This document shows positions 63,902 through 64,000 of a stretch of DNA of 64,000 nt, piece by piece; position 1 is the stretch's first letter, and each line of letters opens with the position of its first letter. The stretch comes from Nocardioides furvisabuli (lineage in GTDB: Bacteria; Actinomycetota; Actinomycetes; Propionibacteriales; Nocardioidaceae). The position numbers and the translations under genes are program-made. Under the pieces are notes generated by a model that saw only the letters and a program-made list of their open reading frames with translations, searched no databases and was not told the origin of the DNA. The DNA lies in assembly GCF_021083185.1 (NCBI RefSeq), contig NZ_JAIGQB010000009.1:62001-126000 (forward strand), read 5' to 3'.

Positions 63902-64000
63902 GGCGAGGTTGCGACGACCCGCGAGCACGCGCGGGTCGTCGTTGCCGACTGCGGCGAAGAGCCCGAGCAGGTGGTCGCGGGCCTTCGACCGCTCCGGGTC
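63887..64000 (-). CDS. C-terminal end of a CnoX/YbbN-like thioredoxin-TPR protein (partial)
   Basis: Only 37 codons lie in the window. They read DPERSKARDHLLGLFAAVGNDDPRV...RRNLASALF, the conserved C-terminus of actinobacterial tetratricopeptide co-chaperones of the CnoX/YbbN type. The start is beyond 64000. A 12-bp hairpin at 63912-63941 lies inside this coding stretch and could act as the ppdK terminator. Confidence 0.7.

Noticed and set aside
63912..63941. 12-bp hairpin after ppdK as a separate terminator
   Set aside because: It lies inside the coding sequence of the convergent CnoX-like gene and has no T run. It may act as one but cannot be called with confidence.

Overview
The window is 64 kb of very GC-rich actinobacterial chromosome. 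Gene content (GlgE–TreS–Mak–GlgB pathway, RsfS/NadD/ProA cluster, HolA/ComEC/ComEA cluster, many GTG starts, 4-nt stop/start overlaps, leaderless-type promoters) points to a Nocardioides-like member of the Propionibacteriales. That placement is inferred from gene families and codon style, not from a marker gene. Most of the window is core or housekeeping DNA. One 4.4-kb transposon and two copies of a short palindromic repeat are the clear accessory elements.

Layout. 1-8.5 kb: partial long-chain acyl-CoA ligase, APH(6)-type kinase, universal stress protein plus Na+/amino-acid symporter, a Rossmann-only XdhC-like protein, winged-helix protein, AraC regulator divergent from a DinB-like enzyme, esterase. 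8.5-15 kb: lepA with a coupled HutD-like gene, an EamA permease, a repeat cluster at two convergent stop codons, GNAT, two tandem APH-like kinases, rpsT. 15-21 kb: holA, comEC, comEA, DegV, XRE regulator. 21-26 kb: secreted subtilase, then leuS preceded by a Leu-codon leader peptide, hairpin and intrinsic terminator (an attenuator), then a DUF4870 protein. 26-32 kb: ArsR-MFS operon, SDR, ankyrin protein, VOC protein, rocD, tRNA-Ala(GGC). 32-35.6 kb: tightly overlapping nadD-rsfS-histidine phosphatase-DUF4112 set, a 49-residue membrane protein missed by length cut-offs, and proA.

35.65-40.02 kb: a transposon with 22-bp perfect terminal inverted repeats and a probable 8-bp target duplication (CCAGGAGG), inserted in the loop of what was the hairpin terminator downstream of etfA. 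It carries a zinc-ribbon DDE transposase gene (broken by one frameshift and one amber codon), a coupled DEDDh (DnaQ-like) exonuclease gene with a novel C-terminal region, and a lipoprotein gene. It is the best candidate here for an undescribed system.

40-64 kb: etfBA, a secreted Ig-repeat protein, enoyl-CoA hydratase, then a glycogen/alpha-glucan region: glgX, and glgP divergent from a coupled glgE-treS-mak-glgB operon, with a 16-bp LacI-type palindrome over the glgP -35 box. Between glgX and glgP lie an OhrR-like MarR regulator and a divergent sigma-like gene around a 12-bp palindrome. The end holds a copper-type pair (secreted Met/His-rich protein and a cupredoxin-multicopper oxidase fusion), a NUDIX hydrolase, ppdK, and the C-terminus of a CnoX/YbbN-like protein running off the window.

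Together the glucan genes form the classic actinobacterial cycle: trehalose to maltose (TreS), to maltose-1-phosphate (Mak), to alpha-glucan (GlgE, GlgB), with breakdown by GlgP and GlgX.
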